In this document: piece after piece, positions 26,345-35,772 of the stretch | Layout of the letters: each line of letters starts with the position of its first letter | Position numbering within the stretch: position 1 is the stretch's first letter | Source of the DNA: Caldanaerobius polysaccharolyticus DSM 13641 | GTDB lineage: Bacteria; Bacillota; Thermoanaerobacteria; Thermoanaerobacterales; Caldanaerobiaceae | DNA length: 64,000 nt | Assembly (NCBI RefSeq): GCF_000427425.1 | Contig: NZ_KE386494.1 | Span: forward strand, 522,545-586,544 | Reading direction: 5' to 3' | The notes under the pieces: model-generated | Database searches by the model: none | What the model was told of the DNA's origin: nothing | What the model saw: the letters and a program-made list of their open reading frames with translations, nothing else | Position numbers and translations under genes: made by a program

Positions 26345-29147
26345 ATTTGCTCTTACTAAGTATTTTCTTTAGATATTGACCTGTATAGGAGAATTCATTC
26401 ATGGCCACTTCTTCGGGGGTACCACAGGCAATCACTCTACCCCCTTTATCACCGCCATCAGGACCCAAGTCGATGATATAATCAGCTGTTTTTATGACGT
26501 CCATGTTGTGCTCAATGATTACAACGGTATTGCCACCTTCAACCAACCTGTTTAAAACCTGGATAAGCCTGTCCACATCTGCCATGTGAAGCCCTGTAGT
26601 AGGCTCGTCCAGTATATACACAGTCCTCCCCGTGGCTTTCTTGCTCAACTCGGTTGCCAGTTTTATCCTCTGAGCTTCCCCTCCAGATAATTGAGTGGAA
26701 GGCTGTCCTAATTTGATGTACCCAAGGCCTACATCGTGCAAAGTCATGAGCTTATTCTTAATCCGGGGTATATTTTCAAAGAACTCCAAGGCCTCATCAA
26801 CGGTCATGTCCAGTACATCTGATATATTTTTACCTTTGTACTTTATTTCCAGCGTCTCTTTGTTATATCTTTTCCCTTTACATACCTCACATGGCACGTA
26901 CACATCTGACAGAAAATGCATCTCAATCTTTATAATCCCATCGCCGTGACATGCCTCACAGCGACCTCCTTTTACGTTAAAGCTAAACCTACCCTGCTTA
27001 TAACCTCTCATCCTGGCTTCAGGGGTAAGAGCAAATACCTCTCTGATATAGTCAAAGACGCCGGTGTAAGTGGCAGGATTAGACCTAGGCGTCCTACCAA
27101 TAGGCGACTGATCTATGTTTATCACCTTATCCAGGTTCTCCACTCCCAGAATTTCATCGTGATCGCCCGGTACCTCCTTTGCCTTGTTCAATCGCCGGGC
27201 AAGGCTCTTATAGAGTATTTCATTTACAAGGGTGCTTTTACCCGACCCGGAGACTCCCGTCACACACGTTATCACGCCCAGTGGTATCTTCACGTCAATG
27301 TCTTTGAGGTTATTTTCTCTAGCCCCTTTTATCTCCAGCCATTTTCCGTTAGGCTTTCTCCTCTCCTGGGGAATGTGTATCTTTTTTGCGCCGCTCAAAT
27401 ATTGGCCTGTTATAGATTCCTTGCACCTCTTTATATCCTCAACGGTACCCGCTGCTATGATCCTACCGCCGTTCTCCCCAGCACCTGGACCCACGTCTAT
27501 GATGTAATCAGAAGCATACATGGTATCCTCATCGTGCTCCACCACTATAAGGGTATTGCCCAAGTCTCTCAGGTGTTTGAGGGTTTTTATAAGCTTGTCG
27601 TTGTCTTTTTGGTGAAGTCCTATGCTGGGCTCATCCAGGATGTAAAGGACACCCATTAGCCCTGAACCGATCTGGCTGGCCAGTCTTATCCTCTGGGCTT
27701 CTCCTCCCGAAAGAGTTCCTGCAGAGCGGGATAATGTGAGGTAATCCAGCCCTACGTCAATTAAAAACCCTAACCTGGCGTTTATCTCCTTTAAAATCTG
27801 GCCAGATATAAGCCTTTCCTTTTCGCTCAGCTTAAGCCCTTCTAAAAACTTTTTTAGCTCTATAATAGACATATTGCTGAGTTCAGCGATGGACTTTCCA
27901 CCCACGGTCACCGAAAGGCTTTCTTTTTTTAACCTATCCCCCTTGCAAGCTTCACATGGGATTATCCTCATGTATTTTTCTATCTCTTCTTTTACTATCT
28001 CAGACTGGGTTTCATGGTAACGCCTTTCAAGATTGTTTATAACGCCCTCAAAGCTGGCATCGTAATAACGACCATCAGACCCCTTGACCTTTACCTTTCT
28101 ATCGCCTATACCATAAAATATAATATCCAGCTTATCACCTAGGTCCTGTAAAGGGACTGTAATGTCAATGCCATATTCTCTGGCCACGGCCAGAAGAACT
28201 TTGTACGTCCAGCTGTCTTCAGAAGCTATCCACGTATTTACCGCACCTTCTAATATAGATTTTGACATATCAAAAAGCAAATCGGGGTCGATTTTCATCT
28301 TAAACCCCAAACCGCTGCACTCAGGGCAGGCGCCATAAGGGCTGTTAAATGAAAACATCCTGGGGGTAAGTTCCTCAATACTTATGCCACAGTCGGGACA
28401 CGCTAGATTCTGACTGAACAGCAAATCCTCACCGTCCAGCACGTTTATCACCACAAGCCCTCCAGAGAGCTCCAGTGCCGTTTCTATAGAATCAGCCAGC
28501 CTGCTCCTTATATCATTCCTTACGATCAATCTGTCCACAACTACATCTATGTCGTGCTTCTTGTTTTTCTCCAGATTTATATCCTCTCCAATATCATAGA
28601 TGTTACCATCAATCCTAAGCCTCACATAGCCCGCCTTTTTTATGTCATTGATGAGCTTAACATGTTCGCCTTTTCTGCCCCTCACCACAGGCGCCAGAAC
28701 CTGTATTCTCGTCCTCTCCCCTAGTGCCATCACTTTGTCGATCATCTGATCCACCGTCTGCTGAGAGATCACCCTGCCGCACTTAGGGCAATGAGGGATT
28801 CCTATGCGAGCGTATAGCAACCTAAGGTAATCGTGTATTTCGGTTATAGTACCCACAGTAGATCGCGGGTTTTTGCTGGTCGTTTTTTGGTCTATAGATA
28901 TTGCCGGCGACAGCCCTTCAATGTAGTCCACATCGGGCTTATTCATCTGACCCAAAAACTGTCTGGCGTAAGCAGAAAGGGATTCTACATACCGCCTCTG
29001 GCCTTCAGCATATATGGTATCAAAAGCTAATGACGATTTGCCAGAACCGCTAAGCCCTGTTATCACCACCAATTTATCCCGTGGAATCTTTACATCTATG
29101 TTCTTTAAATTGTGCTCCCGGGCCCCTTTGACATAAATATAATCCAT
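26343..29147 (-). CDS. uvrA: UvrABC excision nuclease subunit A
   Basis: Damage-recognition ATPase of nucleotide excision repair, 934 residues. Two ABC ATPase modules are visible: Walker [13 protein letters not shown] near residue 31 and [12 protein letters not shown] near 635, with [12 protein letters not shown] signatures for each half. Zinc-finger cysteines are at CPDCG...CPECSG and CEACHGDG...[10 protein letters not shown]. Start ATG preceded by GGGGTGAG. The tRNA-Ala terminator ends only about 13 bases upstream, so no room for its own promoter is visible. Confidence 0.97.
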   Translation of the reverse strand: MDYIYVKGAREHNLKNIDVKIPRDKLVVITGLSGSGKSSLAFDTIYAEGQRRYVESLSAYARQFLGQMNKPDVDYIEGLSPAISIDQKTTSKNPRSTVGTITEIHDYLRLLYARIGIPHCPKCGRVISQQTVDQMIDKVMALGERTRIQVLAPVVRGRKGEHVKLINDIKKAGYVRLRIDGNIYDIGEDINLEKNKKHDIDVVVDRLIVRNDIRSRLADSIETALELSGGLVVINVLDGEDLLFSQNLACPDCGISIEELTPRMFSFNSPYGACPECSGLGFKMKIDPDLLFDMSKSILEGAVNTWIASEDSWTYKVLLAVAREYGIDITVPLQDLGDKLDIIFYGIGDRKVKVKGSDGRYYDASFEGVINNLERRYHETQSEIVKEEIEKYMRIIPCEACKGDRLKKESLSVTVGGKSIAELSNMSIIELKKFLEGLKLSEKERLISGQILKEINARLGFLIDVGLDYLTLSRSAGTLSGGEAQRIRLASQIGSGLMGVLYILDEPSIGLHQKDNDKLIKTLKHLRDLGNTLIVVEHDEDTMYASDYIIDVGPGAGENGGRIIAAGTVEDIKRCKESITGQYLSGAKKIHIPQERRKPNGKWLEIKGARENNLKDIDVKIPLGVITCVTGVSGSGKSTLVNEILYKSLARRLNKAKEVPGDHDEILGVENLDKVINIDQSPIGRTPRSNPATYTGVFDYIREVFALTPEARMRGYKQGRFSFNVKGGRCEACHGDGIIKIEMHFLSDVYVPCEVCKGKRYNKETLEIKYKGKNISDVLDMTVDEALEFFENIPRIKNKLMTLHDVGLGYIKLGQPSTQLSGGEAQRIKLATELSKKATGRTVYILDEPTTGLHMADVDRLIQVLNRLVEGGNTVVIIEHNMDVIKTADYIIDLGPDGGDKGGRVIACGTPEEVAMNEFSYTGQYLKKILSKSK

Positions 29148-29159
29148 TATCTCACCCCA

Positions 29160-29190
29160 TAAAAATAAAAGCTATCATAGCGATAGCTTT
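29160..29190 (-). terminator. Terminator after tRNA-Ala
   Basis: Minus-strand AAAGCTATC and GATAGCTTT form a 9 bp stem with a 5-base loop, followed by TATTTTT. It lies 30 bases after the tRNA 3' end and 13 bases before uvrA. Confidence 0.8.
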
Positions 29191-29218
29191 AACGCCTCAT
29201 ATCTACTGTATTTCTGTA

Positions 29219-29292
<74 letters not shown>

Positions 29293-29305
29293 GCCGACGA
29301 TATAT

Positions 29306-29334
29306 ATAATACAATATTTTTTCCTCCGTGTCAA
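29306..29334 (-). promoter_or_regulatory. Strong promoter for tRNA-Ala
   Basis: On the minus strand consensus TTGACA, 17 bases, TATTAT. The -35 overlaps the stop codon of the TSCPD gene. Predicted start is about 7 bases upstream of the mature tRNA 5' end. Confidence 0.8.
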
Positions 29335-29594
29335 TACGTGTTTACTGAATGTTTTAATACGAGTTCTTCCACTGCCTTAGCAAATTGGTCAGGGCACGAT
29401 GTATCCCCTTGGCATTTAATGCCTTTAAGCCTCTCCGTCGCCTCCTTTACGTCCATCCCCTCTAAAAGCTTTGCCAGGCCTTGAAGATTTCCCTTACACC
29501 CCGCTATAAAATTTACATTGGCGATTTTACCGTCTATCACATCAAATACGATTTTCTTGCAGCAGACGCCGTGAGGTACATAACTGTAACGCAT
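29331..29594 (-). CDS. TSCPD-domain protein (four-cysteine family, unknown function)
   Basis: An 87-residue protein of the small TSCPD family with a four-cysteine pattern: GVCCKKI, AGCKGNLQG, IKCQGDTSCPDQF. The TSCPD motif is also found at the end of vitamin B12-dependent ribonucleotide reductases, but this stand-alone group has no assigned role. The cysteines suggest metal binding. Start ATG with GAGGTGA 9 bases upstream, 19 bases after nagA. It is probably the last gene of the nag transcript. Its stop codon overlaps the tRNA promoter. Confidence 0.85.
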   Translation of the reverse strand: MRYSYVPHGVCCKKIVFDVIDGKIANVNFIAGCKGNLQGLAKLLEGMDVKEATERLKGIKCQGDTSCPDQFAKAVEELVLKHSVNTY

Positions 29595-29613
29595 CAGTGC
29601 TATTCACCTCTCA

Positions 29614-30033
29614 CTATTTTTTATATGCAATCTTCCCACTAATTACTGTCATATCAACAGACAAATCATTATTTAAAACAACAATGTCAGCATCCTTGCC
29701 TGTGCTTATACTGCCTTTTCTGTCATCTATGCCAATTGCCCTCGCAGGATTAAGAGTAGCCATTTTTATAGCTTCTGAAAGGGGTATTCCAAGAGTCGTT
29801 ATATTTGCCACTGCTTTATCAAGAGTAAGAGTACTTCCGGCTAAAGAACCGTTCTCTATTCTCGCTACGCCTTTTTCTACGATAACTTTTTGTCCACCAA
29901 ATACATACTTACCATCTCCAAGACCGCAAGCTAGCATCCCGTCTGAAATTAATATAATTTTTTCTGTACCTTTTATCTTTATTAAGATTTTTACTGACGC
30001 TGGATGTGAGTGTATAAAATCACATATTAGTTC
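29614..30033 (-). pseudogene. nagA: C-terminal part of frameshifted nagA
   Basis: Reading backwards from 30033, this frame continues the NagA protein as ELICDFIHSHP, then KIILISDGMLACGLGDG, GGQKVIVEKGVARIENGSLAG and the ending KDADIVVLNNDLSV. These are the expected C-terminal parts of N-acetylglucosamine-6-phosphate deacetylase, including the histidine of the ICDxIH motif and the catalytic Asp of the ISD motif. The first ATG in this frame is at 29937, well inside the domain, so this part cannot be an independent active enzyme. It joins the upstream part only through a one-base frame change near 30034-30040. Confidence 0.85.
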
Positions 30034-30767
30034 ACTATATATTTTCTATCGTCCAGAAACACCTCACCTAAGGCACCGGGTTCCCTGTGTTGAAAACCTT
30101 TCATGCCGTTATATGTATGAACGGCAAGTGAAGCTCCATGGTCAACGGCGTTTTTCATCTCTTCATAAGTAGCATTTGTATGCCCTAATGATATTTTTAT
30201 ACTCTTCTGGGTTACATATTTTACAAAGCATCCATCTATATCTTTTTCGGGAGCCAATGCTACTACTTTTATGCTATTATTTGACGCCTCAATGAACTTT
30301 TCCATAATGCTAATATCTGGTTCTAATATATACCTCTCGTCCTGAGCTCCTTTGTGTTCTTTGCTTATAAATGGCCCTTCGACATATGCGCCTATTATTT
30401 GCGCTCCATCTGTCCCTTTCTTCATTGTATCGCTTACGTTTTTAAGGGCATTATGAATATACTGTACTCCCATCGTCATAGTTGTAGCACAAAATGAAGT
30501 TACACCATGCTCTGCAAGATGAACTGAAATACTGTTTAATGCATCATAGCTTGCATCCATCACATCATATCCAACGCCACCGTGTACGTGTATGTCAATA
30601 AAACCAGGTACTATTTTTTTGCCAGTTACATCAAATACTTCAGCATCTTCTTTTATTATACCTTTCCCTATTTCTGATATCTTGCCGTCTGAAATTAATA
30701 AATCGCAATCATAAAGTATTCCGTCATTTGTATATATTTCACCATGCCTGAATAAAATGTTTTTCAT
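30027..30767 (-). pseudogene. nagA: N-terminal part of frameshifted nagA (N-acetylglucosamine-6-phosphate deacetylase)
   Basis: NagA deacetylates GlcNAc-6-phosphate to glucosamine-6-phosphate, the step before NagB. This part has PGFIDIHVHGGVGYDVMDA (metal ligands), GAYVEGPFI (the catalytic-site Glu), ISLGHTNA and AVHTYNGMKGFQHREPG, then LDDRKYIVN and a stop at 30027. The rest of the protein is intact in the -1 frame. Deletion of one base after KYI explains the break; rejoined, the protein would be about 384 residues, the normal length. No slippery heptamer is present. It could be a sequencing error, a recent mutation, or less likely a programmed shift. Start ATG has AGGTGG 7 bases upstream. 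Confidence 0.85.
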
Positions 30768-30811
30768 ATATATCCACCTTACAGTTAAAAATTTTATAAT
30801 TTATCATTCTA

Positions 30812-30820
30812 ATTATACCA
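30812..30820 (-). promoter_or_regulatory. Candidate extended -10 promoter for nagA
   Basis: On the minus strand TGGTATAAT is an extended -10 between the sugar kinase stop and nagA, with a start near 30805. No convincing -35 is present, so it may need an activator or be weak. Confidence 0.4.
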
Positions 30821-30831
30821 CACGTGAATGT

Positions 30832-31800
30832 CTACTGGCTTAATATAAGGGCAGCTGCTCCTAACACCCCAGCATCCTTGCCAAGCTTCGCTCTTACAAT
30901 TTCTACTACCTCTGCATTGGCTTTTAAAGCCCTTTTGCCTATTTCCTTCATTATCCCTGCGTACATCATATCGAGGTCGTTGGACATGCCTCCACCTATT
31001 ATAATGCGCCGGGGATTAAAACTGTTTATGATATTGGATATGCCAACCCCTAAAAGCTCTGCTTCTCTGTTCACCATCTCCAGCGCGTATTCGTCCCCTT
31101 TTCGCGCAGCGTCAAATACCACCTTCGCGTCTACTTTCTCTATGTCCCCTCCCACCATATCCAGTATTATGGACTCTCTCCTGCCGCTTTTAAGCCCCTC
31201 TACAACACGCCTGGTAAAGGCAGTACCAGAAGCCAAAGCCTCCCAACAGCCATAATTGCCGCAACCGCACAGAGGGCCATTCATATCAATGGTGGTGTGA
31301 CCTAACTCTGCACCGTTGGAATTCTCTCCGTGAAATAGCTTGCCATCTATAAAGGCGCCTCCTCCTATACCCGTGCTCACCGTTATGTACACAAAGTTTT
31401 TGATGCCCTTGCCAGCTCCAAAAATCCCTTCCCCAACAGCAGCCGCATTGGCGTCATTGTCTACTTTTATAGGTACTGGAAATTCTTCCTGTATCCTGTC
31501 CTTCAATGGAACATCTACCCAACCAGGCAGGTTAGAAGTAAACTTGATAACCCCTTTTTCAGCGTCCAGCGGACCAGGCGACCCTACTCCTATTCCCTCC
31601 AGTTCGCCTAAGGAAACCCCTGCTTTATCCATAACAGTGTGTATGGTATCCTTTATCTTTTGTATTACCGCATCAGGCCCTTTATATGCTTCAGTAGGGA
31701 CGTTTTCCCTCACCAGTATCTCTCCTACTTTATTTATGAGAACAGTGCTCAACTTGGTACCTCCCAGGTCCACTCCTACTATGTACTCTTTGTCAGACAT
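30832..31800 (-). CDS. ROK-family sugar kinase (glucokinase or N-acetylglucosamine kinase)
   Basis: A 322-residue cytoplasmic kinase with phosphate motif VGVDLGGTKLST, the substrate-site DNDANAAAVGEG, TVSTGIGGG, the EVGH-type ELGHTTID and the ROK zinc motif CGCGNYGCWEALASG. The family includes glucokinase, GlcNAc kinase and others. Position next to nagA, a GH20 hexosaminidase and nagB favours GlcNAc or a related sugar, but the sequence alone does not decide. The ATG at 31800 (MSDKEYIVG) has GGCGGTGAT upstream; the longer frame to 31848 reaches into a hairpin and has no site. Confidence 0.9.
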   Translation of the reverse strand: MSDKEYIVGVDLGGTKLSTVLINKVGEILVRENVPTEAYKGPDAVIQKIKDTIHTVMDKAGVSLGELEGIGVGSPGPLDAEKGVIKFTSNLPGWVDVPLKDRIQEEFPVPIKVDNDANAAAVGEGIFGAGKGIKNFVYITVSTGIGGGAFIDGKLFHGENSNGAELGHTTIDMNGPLCGCGNYGCWEALASGTAFTRRVVEGLKSGRRESIILDMVGGDIEKVDAKVVFDAARKGDEYALEMVNREAELLGVGISNIINSFNPRRIIIGGGMSNDLDMMYAGIMKEIGKRALKANAEVVEIVRAKLGKDAGVLGAAALILSQ

Positions 31801-31849
31801 AATATCACCGCCTATCTTTCGAATTTTTTGCATACATGCCACGCACACA

Positions 31850-31876
31850 ATGGACTGGCTGGTAGAGCCAGTCCAT
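31850..31876. other. Perfect 11 bp stem-loop between GH20 and ROK kinase genes
   Basis: ATGGACTGGCT and AGCCAGTCCAT pair without mismatch around a 5-base loop, directly after the GH20 stop codon and before the kinase. No T-tract follows on either strand. A messenger-stabilising or processing hairpin in the polycistronic message is a better reading than a terminator. Confidence 0.6.
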
Positions 31877-31879
31877 CAA

Positions 31880-33517
31880 TTATCTTATACTTAAATCCAC
31901 TCTTCCTGCAGCTGACCAGAATTTACCCTCAACTATTTCAAGTCCCTCAGACTTTCTTTCGGCTAGCCAAAGCCTGGCATATGCGTTTGCGAGTTCTAAA
32001 AGATCAGAGGTTGTTATATTACCCTCAAGCCTTTTCAGACATACGCGTAACACCTGTCTTATAAACCACAGATCCTCAGGAAGATTTACTTTAGACGACT
32101 CTTGAGTAACTTCTTCAAAAACTTGTTTTATATTAGTTTTATCAGATTCGCTCATGCGGTAATACCAATAATCTGCAAAAAGCAAGTGCTTTATGTTATT
32201 GGTTATCTCCGCTCTGCCAAAGGCTTTTCGTACGCGCAGCACATTTCCATCCTCACCAGATAGGCTGATCCATTTCTGCTCCCACTGACCGCTGCCCTCT
32301 GCCAACTCCATGCCAGCTAAAAGAAGCGGCTTTAAGTATGAAAATAGGCATTCCTCACCATCGTCACCCCAGGCTGTTATAAAAAAGCCAGGCAGTTTCT
32401 TATGAACTGCTGCACCTATAAAGTTCTTTAAATTTTCAATGGCGCAGTGGAAATCAGGGTAGAATCTGCCCCAGTTTGAAAGCCCAGGACATACTATCTG
32501 TTTATCTTGGCGCTGACTTCCGAAGCTTTCTATTTTATTTAAAAAGAACTCTTTTGTTTGCGCACTGTAGTCCCAGTTGGCTATAATAACGCGATCCCAT
32601 ATATCGCTCTTTAGTATACTTTCCCATATTTTTCTCTCACTTGATCTAAGGTACATGCCGGTTACCATATCACCCCATACTATTGGGATTTTACCGTATT
32701 TTTCAACCATCTCAATCATATTGCGATAATGATATTCATACAGCATTGGACCTTGGAATGTCCATGTTTTATCAAGGCTTTTTCCCCTGCCCAGCGCCCA
32801 CGTTTCATCCCCGCCTATATGTATGTATTTTGACGGGAAAAATTCCAACACTTCTTCAAGGAGTTCATATGCAAACCCTCTCGCCTCATTATCTGATAGG
32901 TCTAAGCATCCCTCGCGGGGTAAATGCCATTCGCTGTATTTTGAAAACTCTGGCAACATCAGTATCTGTTCCATATGGCCTGCAAGCTCAACTGAGGGCA
33001 ATACCTCTATGCCAAGTTTACGACCGTGTTCTATTATCTCTTTAAGTTCTTCTTGCAAAAGCCTTCCTCTCGTACTTCCTATTTGAGGGTACTTTTGCCA
33101 TGAGAACAGGTCTTCAAGATAGATGGCAAAATAATTGTATTTAAGCAAGAAAAGCCAGTTTAGTATATCTTTAAAAGTTGAAACACTGGGAACACCGCCA
33201 CGTGCTATATCGAGATGATATCCTCTAAAAGGAAAACAAAAATCCTCTTCTATGACGACTTCTGGCAGAGCATCTTTTCTCTGCATTAAAAGCTGTATTA
33301 TTGTAGCATAAGCGATGTTTTGATCACCCCATATTTTTATCTTGCCATCTTCTATCGATATGCCACATCCTTTTTTGTCTATTTTTTCAATTGTCCAACA
33401 ACCTTTGGGTATAGAAAAGGTTTGTGCCAAAAAACAGGGCATGTTTGAAAAGCCGTCAAAAGCAAACCATTGCCCCGTAAAACGTATAGATTTGGGTTGA
33501 GGTACTATGTTGACCAC
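31880..33517 (-). CDS. Cytoplasmic GH20-family beta-N-acetylhexosaminidase
   Basis: A 545-residue glycoside hydrolase. Residues 90-380 form a GH20 TIM barrel: FRGYHLDIARGG, the active-site pair Asp237-Glu238 in YIHIGGDETW, and IVWGDMV. GH20 enzymes remove terminal GlcNAc or GalNAc by substrate-assisted catalysis. A degenerate N-terminal alpha/beta domain (residues 1-88) precedes it and a helical C-terminal region of about 130 residues follows, which I do not recognise. There is no signal peptide, so it acts on imported oligosaccharides. The GTG start has GGAGGAG 6-7 bases upstream. It lies between the DraG-like gene and the sugar kinase. Confidence 0.88.
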   Translation of the reverse strand: MVNIVPQPKSIRFTGQWFAFDGFSNMPCFLAQTFSIPKGCWTIEKIDKKGCGISIEDGKIKIWGDQNIAYATIIQLLMQRKDALPEVVIEEDFCFPFRGYHLDIARGGVPSVSTFKDILNWLFLLKYNYFAIYLEDLFSWQKYPQIGSTRGRLLQEELKEIIEHGRKLGIEVLPSVELAGHMEQILMLPEFSKYSEWHLPREGCLDLSDNEARGFAYELLEEVLEFFPSKYIHIGGDETWALGRGKSLDKTWTFQGPMLYEYHYRNMIEMVEKYGKIPIVWGDMVTGMYLRSSERKIWESILKSDIWDRVIIANWDYSAQTKEFFLNKIESFGSQRQDKQIVCPGLSNWGRFYPDFHCAIENLKNFIGAAVHKKLPGFFITAWGDDGEECLFSYLKPLLLAGMELAEGSGQWEQKWISLSGEDGNVLRVRKAFGRAEITNNIKHLLFADYWYYRMSESDKTNIKQVFEEVTQESSKVNLPEDLWFIRQVLRVCLKRLEGNITTSDLLELANAYARLWLAERKSEGLEIVEGKFWSAAGRVDLSIR

Positions 33518-33566
33518 AAATTTCTCCTCCCTTTAACTTTTTTGATTTTATTGGTACTGCTTTAAT

Positions 33567-35705
33567 TCAATCATCCAACTTTCCTATTTTGAAATTCTTG
33601 AAGTGGCAGTGACCTCCTTTTAACAAAGATACTCCTATCTGGCCTCTTAAGTAAGGATTATTTTTATCATCATATTCAATCAATACTTTGCCTTTACTCA
33701 TAGCTTTTATGTTGGCACCTTTTACTTCAATCCTGAACGTATATTCATTGTTATATTCCCACTTAAATGGAATTTCTTTAAGTGGGCGATACCCATTTTC
33801 ATTTTTGTAAAGTACAAGCTTGTCATTATCCGCAAGGCCTACAGCATACGAACGCATAGCCCCTTGTACACGGAAGTTAATATTGTGGTACTTCCCCACC
33901 TTTGGAATCACTGTGGCTTCAAAACTGTAATCCTTCCAATCATAGCTCCCTGTATAAGCCTCTCCAAAATCATTTGTGCTTCCACTTAACTCCCCATTTT
34001 CCAATGTCCATATTCCTTTAAGATAAGTGAACTGGCTTACCTCTTTGTGTAAACCATGCCATACTTCCATCCTTTCTTTATTAAATTCTATCGTATAGTC
34101 AGGCTGTCCTGAAAAATCAAAATCATCAACATATGCAACAAATGTAGAATTCCAGCCGTGTTTCAATATAAACTTTACTCCAGCTTCTTCAATACATGCG
34201 CCTTCAAGGTGGGGAATCTCAAATGAAAGTTCTATCCATCTATTTGCTATTAGTTCAACTTTCTCCGATTCAATAAACTTTTCGTTATTGCCATCTTTAA
34301 CATACAAACATGCAAAAGCCTGCGCGTCACTATCCTCCGGAAGCATTACACTGGCACTTATCCTTTGTCCTGGATATAGTATTGGTGAAAAACTTGGATC
34401 ATAGCGGCTGTCATGGAAGTCACTAGGCCTATAGTAAGTTTTATGAAACACCCTTAATTCATTGCCGTATGCTACAGGTTTTGCTATCACTTTGAGAGCA
34501 CCTTTACCACTGTGAGAGAATTGAGTAGTATGAACCAAGTCATACTCAAGATTGCTCTCACTCTCCCACGCCAAACGAAAGCCATGGGTTGAGCCCGGAA
34601 ATTCAAAATGGAACTTAGCTGCCCTTCCCTCCAAAATATCCTTCCACTCTTCTGGTGGCTCTTCTCCTGCTATTTTATATGCAAGGTTTGCAATATATGA
34701 TGCGCACCATGGAATATCAAGTATGTTTAAACTTCCTATGACACTCGAACACACCAAAAAATCGTTGATAGGTTTTCTCCATTTTTTATAGTCTATACCT
34801 TCAAGCCCGCATAAAACTCCCATAATAGTGCCAACATTGCCAACATTGCAGTCGGTATCCCAACCGCACATGTTGCAGATGTTAATAGTTTTTGAGAAAT
34901 CTCCTTCCCCATACAACATGGATAATATCATTACAGCGGAATTAGGAATTATATGGCACGTGCCGGGATAGCGGTCATATCCATAATTAGTTTTTATAAA
35001 CTTAAAGCATTCTCTCCAATTTTCAGGATGCTCATTATAAAACTTTATTACATCACGAGCCATCCTAGCATATTCGCAGTCCTTTGGTATAACCGACAAT
35101 CCCTTCTCTATAACCTTTTTTATATCCTTCTCTGTAAATGCAGCGCTGATGCAAGCAGCTACAAACATACCGCCGTAGATACCGTTTCCTCCATGGGAAA
35201 CGCTGGCCGCTTTTTCTGCATATTCAGCCGCAAGTTTGGGGTTATCAGGTATTACCAACCCCCACGTATCAATAAAGATCTGGCCGCCAATTTGCTCAGC
35301 CACAGCTGGCCCATTCTGTTCTATGGAACCCGAAAGCGGAGCCATTATACCGCTCCTTAAATTAAGGTATGCGGTGTGCTCTGTTGACTTACCGTATCCA
35401 CCCCACCAGAAAAAACCATGCTCATAGGGCACATAATTAAGCCAGGTTAGACCTATATGCTCGGCTGTGATGTCAGAAGTGTATGTATAGTCTTCCAGTG
35501 CCCGCAAAAAAAACAGTGGCCCATTAATGTCATCATCAGCTGCAAATTCCTTGTAGTTCACAAGATAGTCAGTAATTTCTCCATAAATTTTTCCTATCTT
35601 TTCATATGTCCATCCTTCAATCGGGGCCCCGTGACGAACTCCTATTATTTTACCCAGTAAGCCTGCATAGACTCTATTTATATAATCTTTTGGAATTTTC
35701 CCCAT
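33567..35705 (-). CDS. ADP-ribosylglycohydrolase (DraG-fold) protein with C-terminal beta-sandwich domains
   Basis: A 712-residue two-part protein. Residues 1-340 are an ADP-ribosylglycohydrolase fold: GLLGKIIGVRHGAPIEG, three aspartates 57-59 (AADDDING) and GWDTDCNVGNVGTIMG (Asp283, Asp285). These are the positions of the two metal sites in DraG enzymes, so activity is likely. Residues 345-520 look like a carbohydrate-binding-type beta sandwich. Residues 530-712 resemble a concanavalin-like or DUF1080-type domain (GIWTLENGELSG ... FEATVIPKVG). No signal peptide. The ATG at 35705 has AAGGAGAG upstream; an ATG at 35738 does not. Context between GH20 and GH172 genes suggests a sugar substrate rather than ADP-ribosylated protein; this is inference. 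Confidence 0.8.
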   Translation of the reverse strand: MGKIPKDYINRVYAGLLGKIIGVRHGAPIEGWTYEKIGKIYGEITDYLVNYKEFAADDDINGPLFFLRALEDYTYTSDITAEHIGLTWLNYVPYEHGFFWWGGYGKSTEHTAYLNLRSGIMAPLSGSIEQNGPAVAEQIGGQIFIDTWGLVIPDNPKLAAEYAEKAASVSHGGNGIYGGMFVAACISAAFTEKDIKKVIEKGLSVIPKDCEYARMARDVIKFYNEHPENWRECFKFIKTNYGYDRYPGTCHIIPNSAVMILSMLYGEGDFSKTINICNMCGWDTDCNVGNVGTIMGVLCGLEGIDYKKWRKPINDFLVCSSVIGSLNILDIPWCASYIANLAYKIAGEEPPEEWKDILEGRAAKFHFEFPGSTHGFRLAWESESNLEYDLVHTTQFSHSGKGALKVIAKPVAYGNELRVFHKTYYRPSDFHDSRYDPSFSPILYPGQRISASVMLPEDSDAQAFACLYVKDGNNEKFIESEKVELIANRWIELSFEIPHLEGACIEEAGVKFILKHGWNSTFVAYVDDFDFSGQPDYTIEFNKERMEVWHGLHKEVSQFTYLKGIWTLENGELSGSTNDFGEAYTGSYDWKDYSFEATVIPKVGKYHNINFRVQGAMRSYAVGLADNDKLVLYKNENGYRPLKEIPFKWEYNNEYTFRIEVKGANIKAMSKGKVLIEYDDKNNPYLRGQIGVSLLKGGHCHFKNFKIGKLDD

Positions 35706-35772
35706 TTTTCTTACTCTCCTTTTTCTATTGCCTTTCATTAAGAATGGAGATAGTTCTGCAAAAAAATAATGA

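Noticed and set aside
29937-30040. Programmed -1 frameshift in nagA
   Set aside because: No X XXY YYZ slippery heptamer and no clear downstream stem or upstream Shine-Dalgarno stimulator at the break; mutation or sequencing error is simpler.
31850-31876. Terminator after GH20
   Set aside because: Perfect stem but no T-tract on either strand; listed as stem-loop instead.
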